Shown here: positions 10,381 to 20,300 of the stretch, piece by piece
Numbering within the stretch: position 1 is the stretch's first letter
Layout of the letters: the number at the start of each line of letters is the position of its first letter
Origin: Agapetus fuscipes
Lineage: Eukaryota > Arthropoda > Insecta > Trichoptera > Glossosomatidae
Assembly (NCBI GenBank): GCA_951799405.1
Contig: OX637332.1
Location: forward strand, 30,356,832-30,420,831
Direction: 5' to 3'
Length of the DNA: 64,000 bases
Notes under the pieces: model-generated
The model's input: only the letters and a program-made list of their open reading frames with translations
Databases searched by the model: none
What the model was told of the DNA's origin: nothing
Made by a program: the position numbers and the translations under genes

Positions 10381-10568
10381 AACATAACACTTTCTAACTG
10401 TAATCAACATTATCAGAAAACAGAGTCGTTTTTTTTACATCTATGGCATAAATACACTCACAATTACAGTGTATTGGAATTGTTGTTTCGCTCTGCGAAT
10501 GCTTCACACAACGATTAGATTTCTAGTACGACACGTGAGGTTCTGCTGTGCTATAATATGGTACCGTG

Positions 10569-10642
10569 TGACGTCACTTTATCACGAAGTTCGTACGGCG
10601 AAAAACTTTAAATAAATAAAGAACTCGCCTTGCCTTTCAGTA
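10569..10642 (+). promoter_or_regulatory. Core promoter: CRE-like site, TATA-like box, initiator
   Basis: A perfect TGACGTCA palindrome lies at 10569-10576, a TATA-like TTTAAATAAATAAA at 10607-10620 and an arthropod initiator TCAGTA at 10637-10642. The initiator A (10639) is about 30 bp after the start of the TATA-like box, which is normal spacing. The predicted 5' UTR would be 39 nt. Confidence 0.6.
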
Positions 10643-10677
10643 CGGCAACATCCTCAGAGGCGCTTTCGTCAGAGACA

Positions 10678-10692
10678 ATGAAGCTGCCAACT
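10678..10692 (+). CDS. Secreted protein, coding exon 1
   Basis: Five codons, MKLPT, after a 39-nt predicted 5' UTR. Donor ACT|GTGAGT, phase 0. Chosen because it supplies the N-terminus that the hydrophobic exon 2 lacks. Confidence 0.75.
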
Positions 10693-13600
10693 GTGAGTGA
10701 GAAATCCGTGCATAGATTGTAGCCTGCTTAAGTAACTGCCGAAATTATACACCCTGCCAAGCGTAGAATCAATAAACATAAGTGAAATATCATCAGTAAC
10801 AGTTTTTTACAATATAAGCTGGATGAAATGAAAGAAGTATGTAAGGACCGGGAAAATGGCGGCTGATCTGTAATGTAGTTCGTTAGGACAAAGGCTTTGA
10901 AGTTTTTCATTTTCATTTTTGTTTAGATTTTGGTCTTATGGTTTTTGCTTGTTTTATTGTGTTTGTTTTGTTTTATATATCTGGATGTAATTAATTATTT
11001 GTATTCCTTAACTTATAGGTTGGTATGAGGCTGACCACCCATACTGTAAAAAACTGGTTCACTTTGCCAATTTCACGTCTGTTTCAGTGAAAGTCGGCAA
11101 GTGTTGCAGGCATCGATCTAAATAAAATATGTATTTTATTTATATCGATGGTTGCAGGGCTCATGTTCATTTGAGATCGGATTTTTATGTTGCAAGTCCA
11201 CATGCGGCATGTGTAAGCGCGAACTTTCTCCTTGTGGGATTAAATTTAATATGAATTCTAAATGAAATATGTATTTGCAATTAGATTATAGACGTAACAA
11301 TAGGGCCGAACAATTCGATCGACATCAAAATTTTCACGATCCATCTCGAGGTTAATCTTTATGTTTTCAAACTGCAAAAGCCAAGGCAAACATTGATTTA
11401 AATAAGTTTATAAGTTTTGGATTTACAAAGTGAATGTGTTTCTTTTGCATTGACTTTTAGATTGGTATTGGGCTGATCACACTTACTCTTAAGTAACGGT
11501 TCACTTTACTAATGTCACCGCAGTTTCAGGGAAGGTCGGCAAGAGTTACAGTGCTTATGTTCATTTGATATTTAAGTATTTATATTGTTAGTTCACATTA
11601 CCTTTTCACTCTAACTCTTGGTTTAATTTTTTTTTCACTTTTAAGAAAATTCAAGATGGTTTGTTATGAAAATTGAAAATGACCTGAACATAACCTTAAT
11701 TTATTCTAAATTTTATGTTTTTCCTGCTTAGGAGCTTGCATTAAATATAAGTCTCAAATGGTAATATGCCTTTGCAACTCGATTGTATATAGATTTCTCC
11801 TTTTCAATGAAAACAGTTATTTATAAAATTGTTTTACTAACTTAAAACACCCCCTGTTCAGTACAATTTTAAATTAAAGGGTAAAGACACAATTGCTCAC
11901 ATTTTCTATCACATTTATGGCCATCATGTAATTTTCTTGGTTCCATGTTGTACCGACACAGTGACAAAAGACACGTGACATAACGGCACATGACAGGACA
12001 ACACAATGACGGTACATCACATGACAAAGCATCACAAGGGAGTTGTTTTGTCATGTGATGTTTTTTTATGTGCCGATAAAATATGTTCTGTTTTCGGTAT
12101 GTTATGTTTTGTCATGTGATATTTTGCACTTGTGCTGTTTTGTTATTTTCTGTGTTTTTTGTCATAGTGATTTTTATCATGTGATGTACTGTCATTGTGA
12201 TTCTCTATCATGTGTCGTTCTGTCATGTCGAGGGTGATCTGGCAATAAGTCCTTTCTAATTTTTTGGCGTTTTTTTATGTGTGATTTTGTCCTTTGTTTT
12301 ATTGTAACAAAACTAGTAACAATTTTCATATTGTGTCAAAATAAACAATAAACATTTACGTTTTTTTTTTATAATCATGTGACTGAGACATTATTAATTT
12401 TTTTTTTTTTTTTTTATATTATAATATATTTATTTTGTGTTTCTTTTACATAAAAATTACAAAAACTTATGAATAATAAAGTTACAATATTACTTAACGC
12501 TATACCTCACCAATTAAAAAGGCAAGCTCTTGTGCTTGGTGAGGGAGATTACGCTATATTATACATAATATAAGTAGTATTTATGGTACGTAAATAAGGT
12601 AACTTAAGGAATAAGTCCAGATACTAGATATGCAAAATGAACAATTCAAGCAAAATAATAGTGATCATTGTTGCCTGGAATAAATGTGTTTTTTTTAGTT
12701 TAATTTAAAAAAAATTAAAGACATTAATAATTTTTAACTCATTGGGCAATTCATTAAAGAACATAATTCCCTTATATAAGAAACTATTTTCGAAATGTTT
12801 TGTATGAAATTATTAAACATATTTTAGTTTCTCCTGTAAAGTTGGCATTTTCGGGATAGGACTTATTGTCAGATCACCCTTGATGTGTCATTCTGTCATG
12901 TGTTGTTATGTCATGTGTCGTTTTGTCACTGTGCCGTTCTAACATGTCACCAATTTTCTTGTCACCACTTGAAAACTATACTCATTTTCACAAATACTCC
13001 TTTACATGTTTTTTTAATGATGACAAGAAAATAACATGATTGAGACAAAGTAAGTATAGATTTCACAAAAAAGTGGGTGTATTAACATCTATAACCCATC
13101 TTTAATCTAAGTGGCAAAGATATGGTGACGAGCTTATGAGCCCGATTACGAGTGTGTCCGCCTCTAGTAAAGTCTACTCTGAGTTTGAATGTATGCATGT
13201 GCCCAGGCACGTAGTTGTTGGTATGCGTAACTAGAATAATATGGAACAATACTGAAGTGTGTGGTTCACTTTAGAAGAGTCCGGAACACGCGAGAGGCGT
13301 CCGTTTAGACGCTATATATTTGGACCGCAACTGTGTGGGAGACGATTGTCGATTAAAACACTAAGAAGTCGATTAACCAAGAGATTGCGTAAAATAAATC
13401 TTGAAAAATGAACTGCAGTTTAATTAAAAGAACTCAACTGAAATCACAATATATTGAAATTTAAGACTCGTGTTTAATGTATCCCCACAAGCAGACACTT
13501 GTAAGTTCGTGTTGTATGTATACATGCTGCATGTTTACTTACAAAATAAAACAAACCTCACATGAACGAGCCTTGAAACTCCTGCTGCCTTTTCGTGAAA

Positions 13601-16600
13601 CCGGGGGGGCATTTTCAAAAGTGAATCAAGTTTTTACGGCATGGGGGTCAGTCTCATACCAACATATCGCACGTTTATTAATAAACAGCAATAACTCAAA
13701 AATTGGGAAAATCGAGATTTTGTAAAAATTTGGAAAATCGAGAAAACGCAAGAACAATGCGAGAAGAATCGGTAGAATGCGACAGCCGGTCAATCTGGAG
13801 GAATATGACCGAGATAAAACATCGGACGCCTTTTTCATCCCATACAAGTTGTACTGGTTGTCTGAACTTCAAACGTGATTTCCCAACATTCTTATTTTTT
13901 TAGTTATTTCTCTTTATTATTAAGCGTGCAATATTACGTCCCCTTAGCGATTGTTTTTCTTATCTCAGTAATTTCACATGAGCAATGTTTGTATGTGTAC
14001 TGGACCAATGTGTCTTATGAATGCTTGAAATTAATTTTAAAAATCCTATCAACAAATGTCATATTATCATATTTTACGTTTTTTCTTAGCTCATATTGTG
14101 TAGAATGTGATTTTAAAGACAATTTTCATCTTTGAATCAAATGGTATATAAGCCAAACGAGCACCGGGGGGACGATTAGTTAAGGGACACAAAAGTTTCG
14201 AAAATTCTAGTAATTCGCATTTCAGAAAGGGAAACTCGTAGTACGACTCTCATTCATCCCTTTGCAGTCGATCTCAAAACTATGAGAACATGACTCATTC
14301 CTTTGCCAAACTGCCCGTTTATGGAATGATCTACCAGGCCAAGTAACCTTTTAGGTTTTAAAAAGGTTACAAAAAGGTCCCAGAACCTTTTTAAACCTTT
14401 TTGTAACCTTTTAAAAACCTAAAAGGTTACTTGGGAGTATCTGTGTTCCCTTCCCAATTTAATCCGATTTTTATTCAAAACTAACATCAATCGCCATTTC
14501 CCTGCAGCTTCCCACGAAGACTTTCAAGAATTGGGGAGCATCCCGCACAGAATTCCTTAAAAAATTCAAAATGCGTAAAAGTCAAATTAAAAAAATACTA
14601 AGTTATAGTTAATGCAGAATCAAGGTGACAATGTCTTCCTGTTCTTTAGATTGTTGGTGCACTCTTACTTTGCGGCTCCATCTTTGCCAGTCCACTCTTG
14701 GTCTCCCAGCTGCCGACCTTCAACCAGTATGGAGACAGCGAGGAGCTGGCAGTCCTTCCCATTGATGCCACCACCGAAGCAACAAACGAAACCTCTCCTA
14801 AAGATCTGTAAGCATACAAACTTCACATTCTCTAAAACCCATCCTACTTGATGATATTCCTTGGCTTTATTAATTATATTCCTGATCTGTAGACTGTAGC
14901 CTAGGTGGTAACACTTCGGACTTGTACGTTAAATGACAGGCGCGTGCATAGGGTATACATGCAAAAACATTTCAGAACAAGTATTTTCTCTCATTCCTTT
15001 GAAATAACCCATATGAAAGTGACTGAAGTGCTAACGATGGCTCCAATCAAACTCAAATTTTGTTTATTTTTTTAAGAAATCCTGTGTGGGAGACTCCCTA
15101 GATTCTAGAGACTCTAGGGGTCTATGACGTTGTAGTGCCCCAGAAGTGTACGAGTTTGGTCGTCGCCACAAAGCGCCAATAATCAAGCAAGACCCAGTTG
15201 CTGTAAGGCTGGATGGACCTTTTAGTGACCGGTCTTTGGTAAAGGCTTTATGATTTTTTTCAACCCAGCAAAGAGCATAAATTTGGAAATATAAATGGTT
15301 TATTTTTTGTGCTCCGCCGGGATCGGAATCCACAACCTTCCATTTACTAGTCTGAAGTGTTGCCACTGGACTACGGACCGGTACATTTTAAATCTCAATA
15401 TCAAGTTTAATTCGTTTTTCACCATATATTGCCTATCCATTAGGCGCATGTGCCATTTGTGACTTCATTTTAGATGTTTCCTGTCTTTTTCCAGATATGT
15501 AATAAAGGCAGTGATCTACGAGATCGGCATTTTGACCAACGTAGACGAAAATGACACATCAACTTCCAATGAGACAATCAAGTGAGTGCATTTATTTATA
15601 GCATTAAAAGTATGAAATGAAAAAAATATGTAAGGACCGAAAAATTTGGCGGTTGAGCTGTAATGCTGGCAATTAAGGGTAAGGCTTTCAAAATTTTAAT
15701 TCTCATTTTGGATAGATTTTAATTTTATTGTTTTACTTAGTGAACGTTTGTTTTAAAATGGTTCACTTTGCCTGTGTCCCCCCTGTTTCAAGGAAGGTCG
15801 GCAATAGTTGCAGTGCTTATGTTCATTTGAGATTGGACTTTTATATTCTAAGTCCACACGCGGCATGTGTAAGCGCAAACCTATACGTGTCTGTTTGTGG
15901 GAATGCATTTAATATGAATCTCAAATACTTGCATGCCCTGTAACTGTAACTCTGTCGCCATTCCGCTAGGGGTGGCCAGAGCCTCTGCAGATTTGCCTTA
16001 ATTTATTTCTATGTCTGCCTCCATTTCTTCCTATGCCTGCTTGTGGGAATGCATTTAATACGGTTCTCAAATGTTATATATCTTTGCAACTTAGATTATA
16101 GATTATTATTATTGTAGTGACGATATAATTGCAACTTAGATTACTTAGATTATAGTAGAACCTATTTGTTTTATACATGCTTCATATATGATATTCATCC
16201 GTAGGACAATTACTAATCTATTGAGGGATAAGCTCACTCTATGGGTGTAACAGCACTTTGGGGGCCCGATTCAATACGAGGCTTATTTGTCACAATTATG
16301 CACGGATATGTATCAGATACAATGCATTTAAATGTATCAGATGCAGTGCATTCAAATGTATCAGATTCAATGCATAGCAGATATCGTTATTGAATACCTA
16401 AGGCTGATGATTTTAAATGTGAACTGTTGGACATCCCGGGCTGCCACTGCTGGACAATCCTCGACCACCTCTCAAATCTAATCTAATCTAAGTTGCAAAG
16501 ATATGTTACATTGGGGATTCACATTATATTCATTCTCACAAGCAGACACGTACAGGTTCGCACTTGCACATGCCGAATGTGAACCTACAATATAAAAACC

Positions 16601-18849
16601 CATAGCTCAAATAAACCCTGAAACTAGTCCGTCACATTTTTCAATTAATTTTGTAACAGTGTCCGCAAGAAGTTACACTATTTGTGTAGCTTAGTTGCGT
16701 CCCCTTGAAAATGCGCAAGCAAGTCAAAAGTACTTGAGGGGAAATATTTGCTCAATTTCTGAAATCTACAATATAAAACCCCAAATTTAAATGTACATAA
16801 ACCCTGCGACTCTTGCCGTCCGTCCCTGAAACAGAGGTGACATTGGTAAAGTAAACCATTTTTTACAGCATGGGTGGTCAGCCGCATACCAACATATAAG
16901 TCAAGGAACTATTTTCAAATCATACAAATGTAAAAAATGAAATTTGTTGTGAATGTTCCTTAACTTATAGATTGGCTGACCACTAATGCTGTAGAAAATG
17001 GTTCACTTTGCTAATTTCACCCCTGTTTCAGGGAAGATCGGCAGGAGTTGCAGCTTGTATGTTCATTTGAGATTCGGGTTTTTATATTGTAAGTCCACAT
17101 GCGGCATGTTTAAGCGCGAACTTATACATTTCTGTCTGTGAAAATGCATATAATGTGAATATTTAATGTTACATATATTTGCAACTTAGATTAGATAAGA
17201 TTAAATTATATAGTAGATACCAACCTATAAGTCAAGGAACTATTGTCAAATATTTTATATTTATACGTATACGCACGCAGCTTTAAAAGAAAAAAATGTA
17301 TTTTGTTTTTTTTCCTTTATTTTAGGAACGAACAAGTGGACTTCACTTTTTTCAACACGGACACTAACGGCACAATCATAGACTTGGCCAAGATCCCTCC
17401 TCCGATAGAAACCAATGTGACAGGACAGGTGATCACAAGGCTGGCACCTGTCGTTCAAGGTCAAACCAGCGCAGACACCTCTGAAACTGAGGGAACTTCA
17501 GGTGACTATAAAAAGCTCAATTGTTTTGTTTTTAAATCCTGTACGGGAGAATCCCTAGATTTCAAAGACTCTAGGGTAGACTTGTCGTAGTGCCGCAGAG
17601 ATGTTGTTTACGAGCCTGGTCGTCGCGTCGCTACAAAGTACCAATACTCAAGCAAAATCCAGTTACTGTACCTGATGCTGGCCCTTAGTTATCGATGAAG
17701 AAGTCCTCTAACAAATGCGCACTACAAAGGAGCTTCTGCCTACCATTAAAAGCAGAGAAAGCTTATGTACTTCGGTCGCATTTTGAGAAATGAGAAGTAC
17801 CGTCTCCTTCATCTTATCATACAGGGTAAGATTGAGGGGAGAAGATCTCAGGGACGCCGAAGGACATCGTGGCTGAAAAACCTGTGACAGTGGTTCGGCA
17901 GAAGCACCAAGTGAGCTGTACGAACTAAGCTGTCGATCGGACTTTTTACGAGCTTGGTCGTCGTTACAAAGCGCCAATACTTAAGCAAGACCCAAGTTGC
18001 TGTAAGGCTGGATGGACCTTTAGTTATCGGTCTTTGGTAAAGGTTTTATGAATGTTTCAACCCAGCGAAGAGCATATTTGAAAATATAAATGGTATTTTT
18101 TTGTGCTCGGCCGGGATTCGATCCCACAACCTTCCGAAGTGTTGCCACTGGACTACGGACCGGTCAATCCCTATTTTCACTGTATTTTTTAATCTTTGAG
18201 TTTGGTATTAGGCTGAGCACCCATCAGGCCTGGATATAGAGGGATCCGAGAGTTTTGATCGCACGAGAGTGCCCCAAAAGCCTTAAAAAATGTTCTTTGA
18301 ATTTTTTTGGGGCCTCTTCTTATACAACTGCAGTTTTTAATCGTTTTAGACGAATTCCTTACAATGTTTTTAACAAACATGTATTCAAATATTTTGAGAT
18401 ATTTACAAATCTTTACATTAAATAATTTTTGTACAGTTTTTTTGTCTACTAACATTGTAAATTAAACATTCGCTACCGATCAACACATGAAAAAGAAATT
18501 ATCAAATTTCGCATAAAAAACCGCAGTGAGTAGCAAGGAAACCCTTTAAAAAGTTTCACTGTATGTGTAGCTTACTTGCGTTGGGGACCGATATAACAAG
18601 TCACTGATAATGTGCTCAGAGCGTGACTCTCCACTTCTCGCTAATTGGTGCCAATCGGCATAACGATCCCAATGAATAGTTAATGTCACTCGACGGCAAC
18701 TAGTGGTACTTAATTCATTGATCTATGTTTCAGCGCTGCCACTTTTCAGTTTGCTGCCGACCGCGAGCGCACCGGCGAGTTTGACAGACTCCAGGCGAAA
18801 ACAATACAATGAAACAGAGTCGGGGAGGCAAACGCAAATCAATGGATAA
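10678..18849 (+). CDS. Secreted glycoprotein of unknown family, 5 exons, 183 aa
   Basis: Joining 10678-10692, 14650-14807, 15495-15581, 17326-17501 and 18734-18849 gives 552 nt with no internal stop; every junction is GT-AG and phases agree. The protein starts MKLPTIVGALLLCGSIFA, a standard signal peptide with likely cleavage after residue 18, so it should be secreted. Six N-glycosylation sequons are at N51, N77, N83, N101, N117 and N171. Residues 58-113 are the most structured-looking part (IKAVIYEIGILTN, VDFTFFNTDTNGTIIDLAKI); 120-165 is Ser/Thr/Pro-rich. The end has basic sites: RRK at 166-168 and GR at 176-177, with a terminal Gly. No transmembrane segment beyond the signal, no cysteine after residue 13. 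I do not recognise the family. Seen: exons, signal, sequons. Inferred: secretion and possible processing at the basic sites. Confidence 0.8.
10815..11291 (+). mobile_element. LINE-G copy in intron 1
   Basis: Starts in the RT coding end (GATGAAATGAAAGAAGTATG), passes GGTTGGTATGAGGCTGACCA and ends CAATTAGATTATAG. Carries the 40-bp palindrome insertion at 11111-11150. Confidence 0.85.
11103..11158. mobile_element. 40-bp palindromic insertion with 8-bp target duplication
   Basis: Within LINE-G, GTTGCAGG (11103-11110) is followed by a 40-bp hairpin (11111-11150) and then GTTGCAGG again (11151-11158). The hairpin has 19-bp arms starting CATCGATCTAAATAAAATA and a 2-nt loop, with one mismatch. Other LINE-G copies have one GTTGCAGGG and no hairpin, so this is a mobile insertion. 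The 8-bp duplication suggests hAT-like transposition. Confidence 0.88.
11455..11795 (+). mobile_element. LINE-G copy, diverged and split
   Basis: Starts ACTTTTAGATTGGTATTGGG; 3' UTR reads to about 11600, an AT-rich insert of about 135 bp follows, then AGGAGCTTGCATTAAATATA to CAACTCGATTGTATATAG. Confidence 0.68.
11939..12951. mobile_element. Foldback element with 9-bp target duplication
   Basis: Two inverted arrays of degenerate 12-16 bp units: ACACATGACA-like on the left, TGTCATGTGTCGTT-like on the right. The ends are inverted (GGTTCCATGTT against AACATGTCACC). AATTTTCTT flanks both sides (11930-11938 and 12952-12960), a 9-bp duplication as in foldback/MULE elements. Nested element 12231-12880 lies in the right array. 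A second copy is at 52618-52837. ORFs here are low-complexity artefacts. Confidence 0.78.
12231..12880. mobile_element. 650-bp inverted-terminal-repeat element
   Basis: Ends AGGGTGATCTGGCAATAAGT and, inverted, AGGGTGATCTGACAATAAGT. The interior is AT-rich with long poly-T runs and no transposase ORF. No clear target duplication because the host is itself repetitive. Confidence 0.75.
12962..13464. other. Intron 1 sequence, no feature recognised
   Basis: Unique-looking AT-rich DNA with a more GC-balanced stretch around 13130-13330. No ORF or splice-supported exon recognised. Confidence 0.5.
13465..13666 (-). mobile_element. LINE-G copy broken by MITE-A
   Basis: Inverted LINE-G without tail: CCCCACAAGCAGACACTTGT to GTCAGTCTCATACCAACATA, where MITE-A begins. 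Confidence 0.72.
13667..13931 (-). mobile_element. MITE-A copy 3
   Basis: 265 bp from TCGCACGTTTATTAATAAAC to TAAGCGTGCAA, flanked by TA. An internal 15-bp segment (AAAATCGAGA region) is duplicated relative to copies 1, 2 and 4. Confidence 0.85.
14240..14540 (+). pseudogene. LINE C-terminal remnant split by a hairpin
   Basis: Short translated blocks (THSFAKLPVYGMIYQ; an alternative frame of the same bases reads a LWNDLP-like block) resemble the TARLWNSLP-VFP-FK ending of several non-LTR elements. Interrupted at 14339 by a foldback hairpin. Family uncertain. Confidence 0.45.
14339..14434. repeat. 96-bp near-perfect hairpin
   Basis: Starts CCAAGTAACCTTTTAGGTTT and ends with its inverse, AAACCTAAAAGGTTACTTGG. 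Both arms are built from AACCTTTT/AAAAGGTT units. It sits about 215 bp upstream of exon 2 in intron 1, so a transcript would fold into a long stem. Confidence 0.88.
14650..14807 (+). CDS. Secreted protein, coding exon 2
   Basis: Acceptor TTCTTTAG|ATT, donor GATCT|GTAAGC, phase 0 in and 2 out. Encodes residues 6-57: the rest of the signal peptide, then QLPTFNQYGDSEELAVLPID and the first sequon (N51). Confidence 0.82.
15066..15382 (-). mobile_element. SINE-1, full length, type A tail (intron 2)
   Basis: Complete inverted copy: A tail, GAAATCCTGTGTGGGAGACT, ACTCTAGGGGTCTATGACGT, body, and tRNA-like head with box B GGGATCGGAATCCAC and a start at GGACTACGGACCGGT. Confidence 0.88.
15495..15581 (+). 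CDS. Secreted protein, coding exon 3
   Basis: Acceptor TTTTTCCAG|ATATG, donor ATCAA|GTGAGT, phase 2 at both ends. Encodes YVIKAVIYEIGILTNVDEN and sequons N77 and N83. Confidence 0.82.
15608..16109 (+). mobile_element. LINE-G copy with nested LINE-T (intron 3)
   Basis: Starts in the RT end (ATGAAATGAAAAAAATATGT) and reads to about 15943. An inverted LINE-T 3' end interrupts it, then the tail resumes at about 16023 (CTTGTGGGAATGCATTTAAT) and ends AGATTATAGATTATTATTATT. Confidence 0.82.
15945..16022 (-). mobile_element. LINE-T 3' end, nested
   Basis: Inverted GTTACA tail (TGTAACTGTAACTCTGTCGC) followed by CCGCTAGGGGTGGCCAGAGC, the complement of the LINE-T stop region. Younger than the LINE-G it interrupts. 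Confidence 0.85.
16485..16920 (-). mobile_element. Two inverted LINE-G fragments around a SINE-2 end
   Basis: 16485-16625 is an inverted LINE-G tail region (AAGTTGCAAAGATATGTTAC). 16668-16700 holds a SINE-2 end (GTGTAGCTTAGTTGCGT). 16775-16920 is a second LINE-G piece up to CAACATATAAGTCAAGGAAC. Confidence 0.7.
16967..17206 (+). mobile_element. LINE-G copy (intron 3)
   Basis: CTTATAGATTGGCTGACCAC to TTGCAACTTAGATTAGATAA, ending about 120 bp before exon 4. Confidence 0.8.
17326..17501 (+). CDS. Secreted protein, coding exon 4
   Basis: Acceptor TTTATTTTAG|GAACG after a long pyrimidine tract; donor TTCAG|GTGACT, phase 2 in, 1 out. Encodes residues 88-145 with sequons N101 and N117. Reading past the donor enters SINE-1 and stops, so the splice is needed. 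Confidence 0.8.
17525..18168 (-). mobile_element. Two SINE-1 copies flanking a LINE scrap (intron 4)
   Basis: 17525-17672 is an inverted SINE-1 type A tail with part of the body. 17940-18168 is a second SINE-1 body plus head, ending CTGGACTACGGACCGGTC. The LINE scrap at 17680-17935 separates them. Confidence 0.8.
17680..17935 (+). pseudogene. LINE reverse transcriptase C-terminal scrap
   Basis: One frame reads YFGRILRNEKYRLLHLI, then QGKIEGRRSQGRRRTSWLKN, a well-known non-LTR C-terminal pattern, with stops before QWFGRST. Not LINE-G or LINE-T. Confidence 0.75.
18734..18849 (+). CDS. Secreted protein, last coding exon
   Basis: Acceptor TATGTTTCAG|CG; enters phase 1 and completes Ala146. Encodes ALPLFSLLPTASAPASL and the basic C-terminal tail, stop TAA at 18847-18849. 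Confidence 0.75.
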
Positions 18850-18932
18850 AAGTTAAAAGATAAGACAAGATGTATCTACTAACTAACGTGTTAATTTAAA
18901 GTTAAAAAATATGTATATTGATGTTTTAATTA

Positions 18933-18938
18933 AATAAA
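18933..18938 (+). terminator. Polyadenylation signal
   Basis: AATAAA 84 nt past the stop codon, with further AATAA motifs after it. Confidence 0.6.
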
Positions 18939-19134
18939 TAAGTATAAAATTCCTTGATCTACAATCTATTATTAACAAAATTATAAAATTGTATATTGGC
19001 CACCCCCAATAGAACGGCGGCATGATGCAATAGCAGTTGTGTAATATAAATATATTTACCTGTAAAAAAATAAATCAAATTTTAAACAACACTTTTTTTT
19101 AATTATTTTGCCATAACCACCATCATGTTCATCA

Positions 19135-19230
19135 CTATTTGAACCCAGAGTGGGTCGTGGCCTCCTTGATTAACCTCAGCCACCGTTGCCTGTCTTTCCC
19201 CTTCTTCCTCCAGTTCCATACTCCTACCCA
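19135..19230 (-). pseudogene. Possible LINE C-terminal scrap
   Basis: The minus strand encodes KDRQRWLRLIKEATTHSGFK followed by stops, similar in style to LINE endings. Weak. Confidence 0.35.
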
Positions 19231-19488
19231 TTGAGTAATAGCAAAGAGGAGCAGAAGAACTAACTTACTGCATTGATACATACTCGTACTATAGACCACA
19301 TTTATCCCAGTCCTGTCAAACATTGAATTGGTATAGTCATACGAAACATGTGTCATGAAATGAAACATGAAACAAATTCTATGTTTTCTTGCTTTCTCCA
19401 TTTTGTGTGGTCAACACCCAATTATAACTCATGCCATAATTCCTTTTTCCTTTAGAATTTGACAATTTTATCGATCACTTCGAATCCT

Positions 19489-19957
19489 TGTATGAAAAAG
19501 GTTATGACTCTGGATGAAATGAAAGAAGTATGCAAGGACAGGAAGAAGTGGCGGCTAATCTGCAGTGTTGATTTCTAATGTTGGTGTATTCATTTGCTAC
19601 ATTTTTTTGCATAGGAAATTTTTGACTTTTTTTGTATAGATTTCTTTGTAAGGTTTTGTTCTTTTTTATATTTAAATAAATGTAATTTATTATTCATATT
19701 CCTTGACTTATAGGTTGGTATGAGGCTGACCACCCATACTGTAAAAAATGGTTCACTTTGCCAATGTCACCCCTGTTTCAGGGAAGGTCGGCAAAAGTTG
19801 TGGGGCTTATGTTCATTTGAGGTTTGGATTTTATTTGTAAGTACACATTCAGCATTTGTAAGCGCGAACTACACTTGTTGGTTTGTGGGCATACATCTGA
19901 GAGCTTTAAATGAATATATCTTTGCAACTTAGATTATAGATTATAGATTATAGATTA
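19489..19957 (+). mobile_element. LINE-G copy with RT end
   Basis: Begins TGTATGAAAAAGGTTATGAC; encodes MKKVMTLDEMKEVCKDRKKW and a stop, then the whole 3' UTR and an AGATTATAGATTATAG tail. Confidence 0.88.
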
Positions 19958-19972
19958 CTTAGTTTTATTATT

Positions 19973-20300
19973 AGTCCGGTCGATAGCTCAGGTGGTAGAG
20001 TGCTTGCATTCCATGCCGAAAGCACCGAGGTGAAAAATCCCACCGAGGGTGTCAGAAATGATTTCCCGTTTCGGTGTTTATTTCAAACCCCGAAATAAAA
20101 TACTGGCAAGGTTTACTCAGCCTTCACAAGAAATTAGTACCAGCACTCTCGGGAGCTGGGAAACCTCCACTTCAACTGAAGTGGTTAACGTAAGGCCGGC
20201 CCCCTTACCTGTAAAAATAAATAGGTTCAACTCGCCACATGCGACCCCTTCGGGTATAACGCGGCAAGAAGTTACACTATATGTGTAGCTTAGTTAGTTT
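19973..20300 (+). mobile_element. SINE-2, near full length
   Basis: AGTCCGGTCGATAGCTCAGG (box A); the box B region is degraded. Body GCCGGCCCCCTTACCTGTAA, end TATGTGTAGCTTAGTTAG. Confidence 0.88.

Noticed and set aside
12043..12237. Cysteine- and histidine-rich ORF (MFCHVMFFYVPIKYV)
   Set aside because: Translation of the TGTCATGTG repeat array; low complexity.
11955..12960. CRISPR-like array
   Set aside because: The repeats are short, degenerate and contiguous without unique spacers, and the genome is eukaryotic.
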